64,000 nucleotides of DNA from contig NZ_JAGXJW010000017.1 in assembly GCF_019091135.1 (NCBI RefSeq), positions 1-64,000 on the forward strand. Reading direction: 5' to 3'. Shown here piece by piece: positions 8,911 to 18,800 of this stretch. Both the position numbers and the translations under genes were made by a program. Numbering within the stretch: position 1 is the first letter of the stretch; each line of letters begins with the position of its first letter. Source of the DNA: Cohnella sp. GbtcB17. GTDB lineage: Bacteria > Bacillota > Bacilli > Paenibacillales > Paenibacillaceae. The notes under the pieces are model-generated. The model saw nothing but the letters and a program-made list of their open reading frames with translations. It was not told the origin of the DNA and made no database searches.

Positions 8911-9756
8911 CTATTCCTGTCCCGGAATTTCAACCCATTCGAATGGCCGCTGCGCGGCTATGCCGCCGTATTCAATGATGGCGATAACGTCGATCGTCTC
9001 CTTCGGATCGACAACGGGCTTGCCCGATTCGAAGAAGGATACCAGGTTGCGGGTAAATGCGGCGAAAAAATCGGATTCCTGCTTGATGAATGCGCACGCG
9101 CCGCTCTCGTAGGTCAATCCTAACGCAAACGGACAGCCCCGGCCAAGATGATGGATGTTCGCCTGCTTGCCGCCGCCGAAATCGATGATAAGCGAGGCTG
9201 CCGCCGGCGTGCCCGTATACATCACTCGCTTCGGACGGCTTCCCATCAGGTGGACGATCGGTTCGATCTGGTGAATCGAATAATTTTCGAACCTGCCCGG
9301 TCCCCAGCTTGAGATCGCCGCGATGCCGCTTCTGTCGACGGCGGCATATTCTTCGGCGAAGCGAAGCGCGGAGGTGGAGTACATCGGCGTGCCATGCAGC
9401 CGGGCCAGCTCGAACAGCTTGACGGCCGTGGCCCGGTCGGGCGCGAACGTCTTGTCGATATAGGTGGGCTTGCCCGACTGCAACGGCAAGCGCGACAGCT
9501 CCTCGTGGAACTCGGGATGGTCCGGCGACAGCACGATCAGGCAATCGCTCGACCGGACCACCTCTTCGATGGAATCCAGCAATTCGATCCCGTGACTGTC
9601 GCACCAGTCCCGATTGGTCACCCCGTTCTCTTTGTCCTTCATGGCGTAAGCAAACTTCACCTGCATCTCTCCGCCGGACGCTTGCTCGATCCAGGCCGGA
9701 TACTTATCCGCATGAAATTCGTCCAAATAATAATCGATGAATCCGATCGTTTTCAA
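8911..9756 (-). CDS. Gfo/Idh/MocA-like oxidoreductase, atypical
   Basis: 281 residues, shorter than the usual 330-380. The amino end (KTIGFIDYYLDEFHADKYP) does not show the GxGxxG nucleotide-binding loop, and the catalytic Lys region reads YIDKTFAPD in place of the usual EKP motif. The second half has the family's beta-sheet domain and a conserved HQIEPIVHLMG segment. It may bind cofactor differently or be a non-catalytic or lyase-type derivative. Its ATG at 9756 overlaps the GH3 stop by four bases, and it is the last gene of a long operon. Likely role: conversion of a sugar released by GH3 or GH130. The exact reaction is unknown. Confidence 0.75.
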   Translation of the reverse strand: MKTIGFIDYYLDEFHADKYPAWIEQASGGEMQVKFAYAMKDKENGVTNRDWCDSHGIELLDSIEEVVRSSDCLIVLSPDHPEFHEELSRLPLQSGKPTYIDKTFAPDRATAVKLFELARLHGTPMYSTSALRFAEEYAAVDRSGIAAISSWGPGRFENYSIHQIEPIVHLMGSRPKRVMYTGTPAAASLIIDFGGGKQANIHHLGRGCPFALGLTYESGACAFIKQESDFFAAFTRNLVSFFESGKPVVDPKETIDVIAIIEYGGIAAQRPFEWVEIPGQE

Positions 9757-12083
9757 TCGCTTCGCCTCCTAATGAGCAGATCCGCTTCGGCGCCTGCGGC
9801 GCTGCTGGCCCCTGCCCGCACGGTCAACCGGCACGGCGCGACGGCGAATGTCATGCTGCGATCCCAAATCGCCAGCTCTTCCTTGCCCAGCTGGAAGACG
9901 ACCGTCTCTTCCGCCCCCGGCTCCAGCCACACCTTCCGGAACCCCTTGAGCTCCCACGTACGGCGCGTGATCGGCGATCCGCCGGCCTGAATATATAGCT
10001 GCACCGTCTCCGCACCGGCCAGCGGACCGCTGTTGGACACCGTCAGCCGGACCTCCACGTTTCCTCCCGCTTCGATCTCCTCGGCCGTGACCGAATCGCG
10101 CGACAGCGAGATTTGGCCGTATTCGAACGTCGTGTAGCTGAGACCGTATCCGAAAGGATATAAGGCGGCAGCCGGCATGTCGATATAAGGGCGCGGCCGG
10201 CCCGGATTTTTCTGGTTGTAATAGACCGGAAGCTGTGCCGAAGAACGCGGCAGCGAGACGGGAAGTTTGCCGCTTGGATTGACGTTGCCGAACAGAACTT
10301 CGCCGATCGCGCGACCGCCTTCCGGGCCCGGGTACCAGGCGCACAAGATGGCCGCGCAGTAATCCGCCAGACCCGACAGCTCATGCGGGCGGCCCTGGAT
10401 CACGACGGCGACGACCGGCGTTCCCGTCGCGGCGATCGCGCGCACCAGCTCCTCCTGGACGCCGCCCATCCGCAGATCGGCCAGATCGACCCCTTCGCCG
10501 CAGTCCATCTCCGACGGACTCCCTGCCGATACGATCGCCTCGCCGTTGCTGTCGAACGCTTCGTCGAAGGATCGCGCGCTGCTGCCGCCGATCGCGACGA
10601 CGGCGATATCGGCGCCGCGGGCGGCGGCGACCGCCGCAGCGATGCCTTCCCGCGACCCGTCGCGTATGCCGCAGCCCCGCTCATATACGATCTCGGTGCC
10701 CGCAGGCGCCGCCTTCGCGATGCCTTGAAGCACGGTTGTCCCGGTCCCGCCCCGCTGAACGCTCGTATAATCGCCCAATTGATTGTACAAGGCATCCGCA
10801 TTCGGGCCGATCACCGCGATCCGTCTCGCCGAGTCGGTCAAGGGCAGGACGCCCTTCTCTCCCGCTTCCCCGTTGCGCAACAAGACGATCGATTCCCTCG
10901 CCAGCTGCAGGTTCAGCTCGCGCGTCTCCTCCGCGCCGATGACGGCTGCCGGCAGCCGTTCGTCCACATACGGATTCTCGAACAGCCCCAGCCGGAATTT
11001 AAGCCGCAGCACGCGCCGAACGGCGCGGTCGATCAACGCTTCGTCCGCCTTGCCCTGCCGAACCGCCGTCTCCAGCTTCGTGAAGGCGGTATCCCACAGG
11101 CTCAGATCGACGCCCGCCGACAGCGCGATCGCTGCCGCCTCTTCATGATCGTCGCTTAAAGCCAGCAGCCGATCGATCGCACAGCCGTCGGCCATGACGA
11201 TTCCATCGAAGCCCCATTCTTCGCGCAGGATGCCGGTGAGCAAATGCTCGTTGGCGTGGCAAGGGACGCCGTCGATCTCGTTATAGGCGGCCATAAAGCC
11301 GGCCGCACCGGCATCCTTCCCGGCTTTGGCGGCCGGCAGATGGATCTCGCGCAGCTCCCGCTCGCCGATCGCGGCGGGCCCGGCATTGTGCCCGCCCTGG
11401 CCGGCGCCTTGTGCGCAAAGATGCTTCAATACGGCAGCGGCCTTGTCCGGCGCGCTCAGCTCTTCCGGCCGCGTGCCCTGCAGTCCGCGCACGACGGCCG
11501 CCGTCAACTGCGAAGCGAGGTAAGGATCCTCGCCGTAGCATTCCTCGGATCGTCCCCACCGAGGATCCTGCAAAATATCGAGCGTGGAGACTAGCGCGAG
11601 GTGAGCGCCGCGCGCCCGGATCTCGGCAGCGATTCTGGCGTAGGCGCGTTCCGTCAATTGCGGGTTCCATGTGGAGCCGATGTTCAAATTGACGGGCAGC
11701 AGCGTCCCGTCCAGCGCCTGATGGCCGTGCGGGCATTCCTCGGACAGCAGGACCGGGATGCCGAGCCTGGTATGTTCCTTGACGTATCGCTGCAGTTCGT
11801 TGGCGACTTTGGCGCTTTCCGCCGTCGGAATGCCGTTGTTGTATGTAACCGCCGACCACGGATCGGCCCGGAACAGCCCGTACAGCGCCCCCATGCCGTC
11901 TCCGAAATCCACTTGCCGCTTGAACGCTTCCGTCAACTGAACATTGGAGCCTTCGCGTCGGTAGGCATCCCAGCCGTACATATGCTGATTGAGCTGCCCG
12001 ACCTTCTCCTTGAGCGTCATGCGCGCCAGCAGGTCCTCGGTTCTCTCTTCGATCGAATACGACGGATCTTTGTAGATGTCCAC
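9753..12083 (-). CDS. GH3 beta-glucosidase/beta-xylosidase, cytoplasmic
   Basis: 776 residues from GTG at 12083, chosen because AAAGGAG stands nine bases ahead; the open frame extends further upstream but that stretch is low-quality sequence overlapping the regulator gene. Order: (beta/alpha)8 domain with the KHLCAQG substrate segment and nucleophile Asp299 (IVMADG), the alpha/beta sandwich with the VIGPNAD start and RSFDEAFDSNG region, then a C-terminal fibronectin-like domain. No signal peptide, so it acts on imported oligosaccharides. Follows the response regulator by 25 bases and overlaps the oxidoreductase downstream. Beta-glucosidase and beta-xylosidase activities cannot be separated by eye. 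Confidence 0.92.
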   Translation of the reverse strand: MDIYKDPSYSIEERTEDLLARMTLKEKVGQLNQHMYGWDAYRREGSNVQLTEAFKRQVDFGDGMGALYGLFRADPWSAVTYNNGIPTAESAKVANELQRYVKEHTRLGIPVLLSEECPHGHQALDGTLLPVNLNIGSTWNPQLTERAYARIAAEIRARGAHLALVSTLDILQDPRWGRSEECYGEDPYLASQLTAAVVRGLQGTRPEELSAPDKAAAVLKHLCAQGAGQGGHNAGPAAIGERELREIHLPAAKAGKDAGAAGFMAAYNEIDGVPCHANEHLLTGILREEWGFDGIVMADGCAIDRLLALSDDHEEAAAIALSAGVDLSLWDTAFTKLETAVRQGKADEALIDRAVRRVLRLKFRLGLFENPYVDERLPAAVIGAEETRELNLQLARESIVLLRNGEAGEKGVLPLTDSARRIAVIGPNADALYNQLGDYTSVQRGGTGTTVLQGIAKAAPAGTEIVYERGCGIRDGSREGIAAAVAAARGADIAVVAIGGSSARSFDEAFDSNGEAIVSAGSPSEMDCGEGVDLADLRMGGVQEELVRAIAATGTPVVAVVIQGRPHELSGLADYCAAILCAWYPGPEGGRAIGEVLFGNVNPSGKLPVSLPRSSAQLPVYYNQKNPGRPRPYIDMPAAALYPFGYGLSYTTFEYGQISLSRDSVTAEEIEAGGNVEVRLTVSNSGPLAGAETVQLYIQAGGSPITRRTWELKGFRKVWLEPGAEETVVFQLGKEELAIWDRSMTFAVAPCRLTVRAGASSAAGAEADLLIRRRSD

Positions 12084-12108
12084 TCGTGATTCTCCTTTCC
12101 TGCCCCGA

Positions 12109-13680
12109 TTAACGGGTCGCTTTAAACGCCCGGTACTCCTTCGGCGTGATGCCGGTGTACGACTTGAATACCGATACGAAATATTTGTACTCCTTGTAGC
12201 CGACGCGCTCCGCGATCTCAAACACCTTATCGTGCGTCGTGGCCAGCAAATGCTTGGCATGGTCGATTCGATACTCATTCAAGTATTCCTTGAAGCTTTT
12301 GCCCGTGCTTTGTTTGAACAGCAAGCTGAAATAGCCCGGCGTAATTTTCAGCCAGCCCGCAACCTCCGAAGCTTTCAGATCCTGGTCATAATTTTCCGTC
12401 ATGTACTGCTTCGCTTTTTCGATAATCCAATGCGACTTGTCGAGGCCGTTCAAATCGATCAAACGAATCAATTGCCGCATCTCTTCCACGGCGATCGCTT
12501 CGATGGCCGCGTACGAGTTGTTCGCATGAAGGTCGATCGGCGAATGACGGCCATGCTCCAGATCCGTCAGACCGCTCTGGCGCAGCCGTTGACGCAGCAG
12601 GGCCAGCAGTTCGTCATAGATTTGCACCGCTTCCGGCAGTAATCTTCGTTCGTCAGCCAGCGACGCGAACATCTCGTGGACGAGCGCCGCGACCCCGGCC
12701 GCGTCTTGTTTGAACAAGAACGAGACCAGCCTGTCCAGGATGGCCTTGCAGTCGTAATCCGATTTGGGTCGATCCTTCGATAATAAAAAGCGGTCTTCCG
12801 GCAGCAGCGCCGCCCGGTCGGTCAGATCGTGCCATTGCAGCAGCTCTCTGGTCTCGGCGCTCGCGGAAGCCGTCTGCTCCAGCTTCGGAAAGGGAGCGCT
12901 GGCCGCGCAATAAAGCCTCCCCGCTCCGGTCCACGCCTCCATCGTCTCTTCCAGCAGCCGCCTCATCGGCTCCCCTGCCTGAAGGCGATCCGACATCGCT
13001 AGCGTAAAGAGAACGTTTCGATGATCGAATACGGCAACGCTGCGAATATCGCGGGCCATCAATTTCTCCTGGATCAACGCCAGCCATTTTCTCTGAACGT
13101 CGCGATATTCGTCTTCCGGCATGCCGGAATAAAGCTCGGCAAAATCGGCTAATTGGCTGACGATTATGCGGAAGGACTCACCGTTCATCGATTGCGGCGG
13201 CGCCGGCGGCTCAGAAGATGGAGACGACCGCAACACGGCGGACAACCACATCGCTTCCTCGTCCCCGTTCGCGGACGGCTCCGCCTCTTCCAGCTCGGCC
13301 ACGATCCCCTTCACCACCTGCACCAGCTCGTCGACATCGACCGGCTTGAGCAAGTAGTCCGTCACCCCAAGCCGCATCGCTTGTCTGGCATATTCAAAAT
13401 GTTCGTATCCGCTGATCATCACGACACGGACGCGCGGGAACTCCCGCTTCAGCCGTTCCGTCAACTGCAGTCCGTCCATTTCTTCCATCCGAATATCCGT
13501 CAGCACGATGTCCGCGCCATGCTCGCGCGTCAGCTGCAAAGCTTCTTCGCCATCGTACGCGACGCCGACGACTTCGACGCCAAGCGATTCCCAGTCAATC
13601 GTCAGCCGCAGGCCTTCGCAGATGACCGGTTCGTCATCGACGATCAGCAATTTCGTATGAAGTCCGTTTGTTGCCGTCAT
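12109..13680 (-). CDS. YesN-type response regulator with AraC DNA-binding domain
   Basis: 523 residues from ATG at 13680, which has GGTGAG about nine bases ahead; an in-frame GTG at 13692 is the alternative. Receiver domain with phospho-acceptor Asp62 (LTDIRME) and Lys in YLLKPVD; AraC-type double helix-turn-helix in the last 100 residues (ASEVAGWLKITPGYFSLLFK). The start lies inside the 3' end of its kinase gene (about 47-base overlap), so the pair is tightly coupled. It probably controls the GH130-GH3 operon in which it is embedded. Confidence 0.9.
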   Translation of the reverse strand: MTATNGLHTKLLIVDDEPVICEGLRLTIDWESLGVEVVGVAYDGEEALQLTREHGADIVLTDIRMEEMDGLQLTERLKREFPRVRVVMISGYEHFEYARQAMRLGVTDYLLKPVDVDELVQVVKGIVAELEEAEPSANGDEEAMWLSAVLRSSPSSEPPAPPQSMNGESFRIIVSQLADFAELYSGMPEDEYRDVQRKWLALIQEKLMARDIRSVAVFDHRNVLFTLAMSDRLQAGEPMRRLLEETMEAWTGAGRLYCAASAPFPKLEQTASASAETRELLQWHDLTDRAALLPEDRFLLSKDRPKSDYDCKAILDRLVSFLFKQDAAGVAALVHEMFASLADERRLLPEAVQIYDELLALLRQRLRQSGLTDLEHGRHSPIDLHANNSYAAIEAIAVEEMRQLIRLIDLNGLDKSHWIIEKAKQYMTENYDQDLKASEVAGWLKITPGYFSLLFKQSTGKSFKEYLNEYRIDHAKHLLATTHDKVFEIAERVGYKEYKYFVSVFKSYTGITPKEYRAFKATR

Positions 13681-15460
13681 CTTCGGTCTCACCGCCGTCC
13701 GTCCTGTTGGGAATTTTTAATCGGATCAGAGTGCCGTCCGGCGTACTGGATACGATCTCCAGCCCGGCGCCTTCGCCGAAATAGATCGAGAGCCGCTCCT
13801 GGATGTTGCTTAACGCGCCCGAGCTTCCTTCGTCCGTGCGCCCTCGCCGAAGCGATTGACGAATCGCTTCCAGCTTGTCCGGCTCGATGCCGCGTCCGTT
13901 GTCCTGAACGTCCGTCCAAATTTCATCCGCCACGGCATAGCACTTGACGGTAATCCGGTTGACGGCCTGGCCACGATTGCGTCCGTGCTTCAGGAAGTTC
14001 TCGACTAAGGGCTGAATCGTCGTTTTTAACATCGGCGCCGCCGCGATGGAAGCATCCATGAAGAGCGAATACCGGAAGGTGTGTCCCAGCCGTCGCTCCT
14101 GCAAATACAAGTACGATTGGACGAATTCCAATTCCTGTTGAACGGTCGTTACGTAGCCGCCCTTGTTCGGCGCCGAGCGGAAAAACCTGGACAGCATTTC
14201 GATCAGGTGGCTCGTTTTTCCCGCTTTCTCCAACCGGGCCGTCCATCGGATCATGTCCAGCGTATTATATAAAAAATGGGGATCCATTTGATTTTGCAGC
14301 AGTCTGAGCTCGGATTCCCGCTCCCGCAGCTCGAGCTTGTACTTATGATCGATAAGCTCCTGAATCGTAAGCACCATATCGTTGAATTTGCGGTTCAGCT
14401 CGGATATCTCGTCATTCGACTCGATCGGCACCCGTGCCGTAAAATCGCCCAGCTTGACGCGATTCGTTTCGTTTTTGAGCCGCAGGATCGGTCTGATGAT
14501 CGTATACTGGAATCCGACAAGCGCGCTAATGCCCAACAGCAGTATGGCAGCCAGAATGACCGCCATCACGCTTCGAACGTTCGCCGTTTCCTGGTTAACG
14601 ATCGATTCGGGAATCATCGCGACGATGCTCCATCCCGTATTTTCCATCGGCCGGTAAAAAGCCATATAGCTCCGGTTGTCGACCTTGTATTTCATATAAC
14701 TGGCGTTCCCGTTAGCGAACGCCTCCATCAGATCGTGCGGATCGAAGCTCGCGGGCACCGAATTGTCGGAACGCAGCACCTGCTCGCCTTCCGCGCCGAT
14801 GACGAACACTTGGCCCGATTTTTTGTACAGCCCCTTCTCCAGCAGCTCGATAAGGCTGTTTTCATCCAGGCGAATGATAAGATTAGCTTGCGGCCGCGTG
14901 ATCTGGCTGAATGCATTGAGTATGCGCACGAGCGACACGACGCGGAATTCCCCGTTCCAACCGCTCTGCACCGAATAGCCGTCCGTCCAGACGATACCGC
15001 CTTTGCGGAGGGCGGCCTTGTCCAGCCATTTTCCCTCGTCGGCCAGAACGGGCTCCCCCATATCGATACGATGGCCGTTGAACCCTTCGATGCTGATGGA
15101 GCGAATATATTTTTTCGAAAAAAGATGAAAGGTCAGCATGCCTTCGATCGCCCGCTTCAGGTTCTCGGACCGTTCGTTGCTCAGCTCGGGCCACGGCCGC
15201 AAATATTCGTTCAGGTCCGGACTGAGGATCATGTAGTCGGCGATATCCTCGACGGTGGACGTCTGCTCTTCCAATTGACTGACCACGCTGTCGAGGTTGC
15301 GAATCGTCGTATCCTTGAACTGCTTGCTCAAGATTTGGTTAAACTGAAGCTGGACGATCACACCCACGCCCAAGGTCGGAAGGATGACCAGGAGCAGGAA
15401 AATGATGACCGCTTTTCGTTTAAGTCCAAAGCTTCGAGCTCTTCGGGAATACCTTCGCAT
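13634..15460 (-). CDS. YesM-type membrane sensor histidine kinase
   Basis: 608 residues. A very basic amino end, helix about 14-34, extracellular Cache-like sensor, second helix near 295-317, HAMP, then His395 in the QMDPHFLYNTL box and an ATPase domain with the QPLVENFLKHG N-box and DNGRGIEPD. ATG at 15460 follows GGGGAGG. The carboxyl end has an extra charged tail of about 15 residues whose DNA also encodes the start of the response regulator. Located between the permeases and the GH3 gene of the same operon, so it likely senses the same oligosaccharide that the importer takes up. Confidence 0.92.
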   Translation of the reverse strand: MRRYSRRARSFGLKRKAVIIFLLLVILPTLGVGVIVQLQFNQILSKQFKDTTIRNLDSVVSQLEEQTSTVEDIADYMILSPDLNEYLRPWPELSNERSENLKRAIEGMLTFHLFSKKYIRSISIEGFNGHRIDMGEPVLADEGKWLDKAALRKGGIVWTDGYSVQSGWNGEFRVVSLVRILNAFSQITRPQANLIIRLDENSLIELLEKGLYKKSGQVFVIGAEGEQVLRSDNSVPASFDPHDLMEAFANGNASYMKYKVDNRSYMAFYRPMENTGWSIVAMIPESIVNQETANVRSVMAVILAAILLLGISALVGFQYTIIRPILRLKNETNRVKLGDFTARVPIESNDEISELNRKFNDMVLTIQELIDHKYKLELRERESELRLLQNQMDPHFLYNTLDMIRWTARLEKAGKTSHLIEMLSRFFRSAPNKGGYVTTVQQELEFVQSYLYLQERRLGHTFRYSLFMDASIAAAPMLKTTIQPLVENFLKHGRNRGQAVNRITVKCYAVADEIWTDVQDNGRGIEPDKLEAIRQSLRRGRTDEGSSGALSNIQERLSIYFGEGAGLEIVSSTPDGTLIRLKIPNRTDGGETEDDGNKRTSYEIADRR

Positions 15461-15493
15461 AACAACCTCCCCGGATGTCCGGACGCCTGTTCG

Positions 15494-16324
15494 CTAGCCT
15501 TTGACCGCTCCGGCTGTCATGCCTGTAACGAGCTGCTTCTGGAGCAGCAAATAAAAAATGATGATCGGCACGAGTGCAATCGCAAGCGCGGACATCTGGA
15601 GCGTCATGCTCGCCGTCTCGACGCCGACGAAGTTGGCCAAGCCGAGCGGCAGCGTCTTGAGCGCTTCCGAGCTGATCAGCACCAAGGCGAATAAATATTC
15701 GTTCCAGTTATAGATAAAGTTCAAGATGATGACAGTCGCCATCGCCGGTCTTGCAATAGGCAGTATAATCGACCAGAAAATTCGGTATACGCCGGCACCG
15801 TCCATGACGCCGGATTCCTCCAGATCCTTCGGCAGGCCTTGCATGAACCCTTCGAGGATAAAGATCGTCAACGATAGATGGAATGCCGTATAAGGCAGTA
15901 TAAGCGACCAGTACGTATCCAGCAAACCGATATTTTTCATGATCAGGAAGATCGGGATCAGCGTGGCGTGGATCGGCACCAGCATGCCCAGAAGAAAGAT
16001 CGCGAACGTGGATTTGCGGAACCGAAATTTAAACCGGGCCAAAAAGAACGCCGTCAGCGAGCCGAGCAGCACCGTGATGATCAGCGAACCGAACGTAATG
16101 ATGAGACTGTTCATGAAATAGGTGTCCATGTTCGCGATATCCCAGGCTTTGGCGTAATTCTCGAAATGCAGCTTCGTCGGCAAGGAGAACGGACTCGCCG
16201 CGTATTCCGGTTCCGTCTTGAACGAATCGACGATCATATAGAAGAGGGGGACGATATTGAATAACGCAAATGCGCTTAAAAAAACATACGTCAGCACCCG
16301 AAACCAATTCGAATTGTTGCTCAA
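15494..16324 (-). CDS. Sugar ABC importer permease, MalG type
   Basis: 276 residues. I chose TTG at 16324 because AAAGGGGG lies just ahead of it; an ATG six codons earlier at 16342 overlaps the previous stop but has no ribosome site. About six helices, ATPase-contact loop (EESGVMDGAGVYRIFWSIILP) and the family tail (GMTAGAVKG). Forms a heterodimer with the MalF-type permease encoded just upstream. Part of the importer linked to GH130 and GH3. Confidence 0.9.
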   Translation of the reverse strand: MSNNSNWFRVLTYVFLSAFALFNIVPLFYMIVDSFKTEPEYAASPFSLPTKLHFENYAKAWDIANMDTYFMNSLIITFGSLIITVLLGSLTAFFLARFKFRFRKSTFAIFLLGMLVPIHATLIPIFLIMKNIGLLDTYWSLILPYTAFHLSLTIFILEGFMQGLPKDLEESGVMDGAGVYRIFWSIILPIARPAMATVIILNFIYNWNEYLFALVLISSEALKTLPLGLANFVGVETASMTLQMSALAIALVPIIIFYLLLQKQLVTGMTAGAVKG

Positions 16325-16341
16325 TGCGATTCCCCCTTTCA

Positions 16342-17217
16342 TTAACTGTCTTTTTCTCGTCCCAAACGGTTAACCAAGCTTACGACGATCAGGCTGAACA
16401 GCAGGATCAGCATCGATGCCGCGCTGCCGTATCCGAATTGCCTGCTGACGAAGGCATGGTTGTACATGTAGATGGTCATGACTTCCGTCATATGGGCGGG
16501 GCCGCCTCCCGTCAGAATTTGCACGAGATCGAATACCCGGAACGAATTGCTGATGCTGTATACGACGGCCACGAGAATCGTGGAGCGAATCATCGGGATC
16601 GTAATGCGGAACACGCGTCTGAGCCCTGTCGCGCCGTCCAGCTCCGCCGCCTCGTTGACCTCGCCAGGAATGTTCTGGAGCGCAGCCAGGAAAATGACCA
16701 TGTAAAGCCCGCAATTTTGCCAAATGTAAGCCAGGCTGACGGAATACATCGAGATCGAAGTGTCGCCGAGCCAATTGCGCTGCCAGCTGTCCAGGCCGAA
16801 AAACCCGAGCAACGCGTTCATAAATCCGTATTCCGAGTTATAAATCATCCCCCAGATCAAAGAGACCATAACGGAGGAAATGACGACGGGCATGAAGCCG
16901 ACCGTTCTGAAGAAGGTGGAGCCCCTCAAATTGCGGTTCAACAGCAGCGCCAGCAACAAGCCCAGCGGAATCTGGCCGATCAAGCCCGTCACCATGATGA
17001 TGATATTATTTTTTACCGACAGCCAAAAAACGGAGTCGTTAAAAATGCGGACATAATTGTCGAAGCCGACAGCCGATTTGGCCGAAATGCCGTCCCAATT
17101 AAAAAACGAGTAATACAGCGAAACGAAGATCGGGATGATGGCAATGCCTATATAGATGAGTAATGCGGGAAGCATGCCGAAGAAGATGGCGGCTCTCGTT
17201 CCCTTTAACGTATTCAT
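16342..17217 (-). CDS. Sugar ABC importer permease, MalF type
   Basis: 291 residues from ATG at 17217, preceded by GGAGGCG. Six to seven helices, with the ATPase-contact loop (NEAAELDGATGLRRVFRITIPM) near the carboxyl end. It follows the binding-protein gene after a strong intercistronic hairpin. The stop codon overlaps an in-frame ATG of the MalG-type gene (TAATG), although the better start of that gene is slightly downstream. Confidence 0.92.
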   Translation of the reverse strand: MNTLKGTRAAIFFGMLPALLIYIGIAIIPIFVSLYYSFFNWDGISAKSAVGFDNYVRIFNDSVFWLSVKNNIIIMVTGLIGQIPLGLLLALLLNRNLRGSTFFRTVGFMPVVISSVMVSLIWGMIYNSEYGFMNALLGFFGLDSWQRNWLGDTSISMYSVSLAYIWQNCGLYMVIFLAALQNIPGEVNEAAELDGATGLRRVFRITIPMIRSTILVAVVYSISNSFRVFDLVQILTGGGPAHMTEVMTIYMYNHAFVSRQFGYGSAASMLILLFSLIVVSLVNRLGREKDS

Positions 17218-17262
17218 TTTGTCGCCTCCGTTTCTTCGCGGCAGCATCGAGTTCGTCTGAAC

Positions 17263-17291
17263 GGAGAAAACCCGCAGCACGGGTTTTCTCC
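17263..17291 (-). other. Strong intercistronic stem-loop between binding protein and permeases
   Basis: Perfect 12-base arms GGAGAAAACCCG and CGGGTTTTCTCC around a five-base loop. The stretch after it on the minus strand is not U-rich. Probably a 3' stabiliser for the binding-protein message that lowers permease expression, as in maltose-type operons. Confidence 0.65.
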
Positions 17292-17333
17292 ATCGCTTTT
17301 TCAGTTAAAAATCAAATCGGTCAGCCGGCGGTT

Positions 17334-18665
17334 TTACTTGAGGGCGTCAAGCGCGGCCTGCGTTTTCTTGGCGACGTCTTGCGGCGTCCCCTGCTTGATG
17401 GTCAGCGCCTGAAGACCGTTCTCGAATTCCTTGGAAGGCTGGGTCGGGATGACTGAGTCGAACACGCGGGTCGAGCCGTTGCTGGTCAGCTTCATCAATT
17501 CTTCCAGGAACGGATTGATCTCGCCTTCGCCCGCCACGTTCGTTTTCGTCGGAACCATGATGCCCGCCTTGGACAGATCCTTGTACAGATCCTCGTTCAC
17601 GAAGTACTTCATGAACTCGAGCGCCGCATCCTGCTTCTCCTTGCTCAGCCCGCTTTTGATCGCGATACCGAATTGAGGAACGCCGGCCGCCTTCTTGGGA
17701 TCGCCCTTGCCGCCCGGCACGCTTGGGAACAACGCAATGCCGAATTTGCTGCCGTTCGGGTTATCGATGCGGATTCTGGCATTTACGGTTGCCGACGTGA
17801 TGTGCATGGCCGCTTTTTCTTGAATGAAGTAGTCCTGCGCCTGCACCGAATCCATGTTGTTCGCGTCCGAGTTGAAGGCGTCCAGCTTGGTCAATTCGTC
17901 AATGACCGCAACGGCTTTGACGAAGTCCTCATCGGTGAACTTCGCCTTGCCGTCCACGACGTTCTGCAGGAAGTCGTCGCCTGCGAAGCGCTGCGTCAAC
18001 GTGGACATATACGAGGATTGAAGCGGCCATTGCTCTTTGTTGCCGAGAGAGATCGGCGTGAGCTTCGCCGCTTTTAATTTCTTGATCGCATCGATCCACT
18101 CTTCGTAAGTAGCCGGGAACGTATCGTATCCGACCTTGGAGAACATTTCCTTATTGTAATAAATGATATCGACGAAATTTTGCTTGGTCGGCACGGCATA
18201 TTGATTGCCGTTCTTGTTGAAGCCGGCCAGCGCATCTTCCCGTACGAGCTCGTTCCAATTGGCCATTTGATCGTTCAAGGGCAGCAGCAGATCGCCGCTC
18301 ACCAGCGGGTCAAGGTCCGCGCCGGGCCATACGACGTCGATGTCGGCCAGATTGTTGCCCGCGGCGAGCGTGAACAGCTTCGTCTTGTATTGCGCCGCAG
18401 CCACGCCGTCCTGATTGATCTTGATATTCGGATGCTCCGCTTCGAACGCGGCAATACGAGCTTTGTATACTTCATTATCCGCATTCGGCGATGTCCACGG
18501 ATGCATCATCGTCAACGTTACGGTTCCCTTGCCTCCGCTGTCGCTCGACGAAGCGCCCTTCCCGTTGTTCGCGTCGTTCGAATTGCCGCAGGCGGCCGTT
18601 GCCAAAGCCAACGTCGTTGCCACGGAGAGCAGTGCGGCTCCCTTGATGCCATTTCTCTTTTTCAT
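17334..18665 (-). CDS. Extracellular sugar-binding lipoprotein (CUT1)
   Basis: 443 residues. Signal peptide with lipobox (TAAC) and acylated Cys26, short Asn/Gly/Ser linker, then an SBP_bac_1-type fold. ATG at 18665 is preceded by GAGGG. Captures the ligand for the MalF/MalG pair that follows. Given the GH130 phosphorylase upstream and GH3 downstream, beta-mannosyl or beta-glucosyl oligosaccharides are plausible ligands, but this is inference from neighbours. The 135-base gap to GH130 contains only weak regulatory candidates. Confidence 0.92.
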   Translation of the reverse strand: MKKRNGIKGAALLSVATTLALATAACGNSNDANNGKGASSSDSGGKGTVTLTMMHPWTSPNADNEVYKARIAAFEAEHPNIKINQDGVAAAQYKTKLFTLAAGNNLADIDVVWPGADLDPLVSGDLLLPLNDQMANWNELVREDALAGFNKNGNQYAVPTKQNFVDIIYYNKEMFSKVGYDTFPATYEEWIDAIKKLKAAKLTPISLGNKEQWPLQSSYMSTLTQRFAGDDFLQNVVDGKAKFTDEDFVKAVAVIDELTKLDAFNSDANNMDSVQAQDYFIQEKAAMHITSATVNARIRIDNPNGSKFGIALFPSVPGGKGDPKKAAGVPQFGIAIKSGLSKEKQDAALEFMKYFVNEDLYKDLSKAGIMVPTKTNVAGEGEINPFLEELMKLTSNGSTRVFDSVIPTQPSKEFENGLQALTIKQGTPQDVAKKTQAALDALK

Positions 18666-18800
18666 TGGCGAACCCTCTTTTCTACATTTTTATAACATAA
18701 AGTGTTTATTTACTTCCCACTCTATGTCACTCACTCAGTATAAAGCGTTATCATTAAGCCCTGAATCCCACAAACTTACGATAACATCCGATTTTTTAAA

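Noticed and set aside
18740-18753. Possible cre site ahead of the binding-protein gene of the GH130 operon
   Set aside because: Matches only 12 of 14 consensus positions, and there is no clear promoter in this intra-operon gap.
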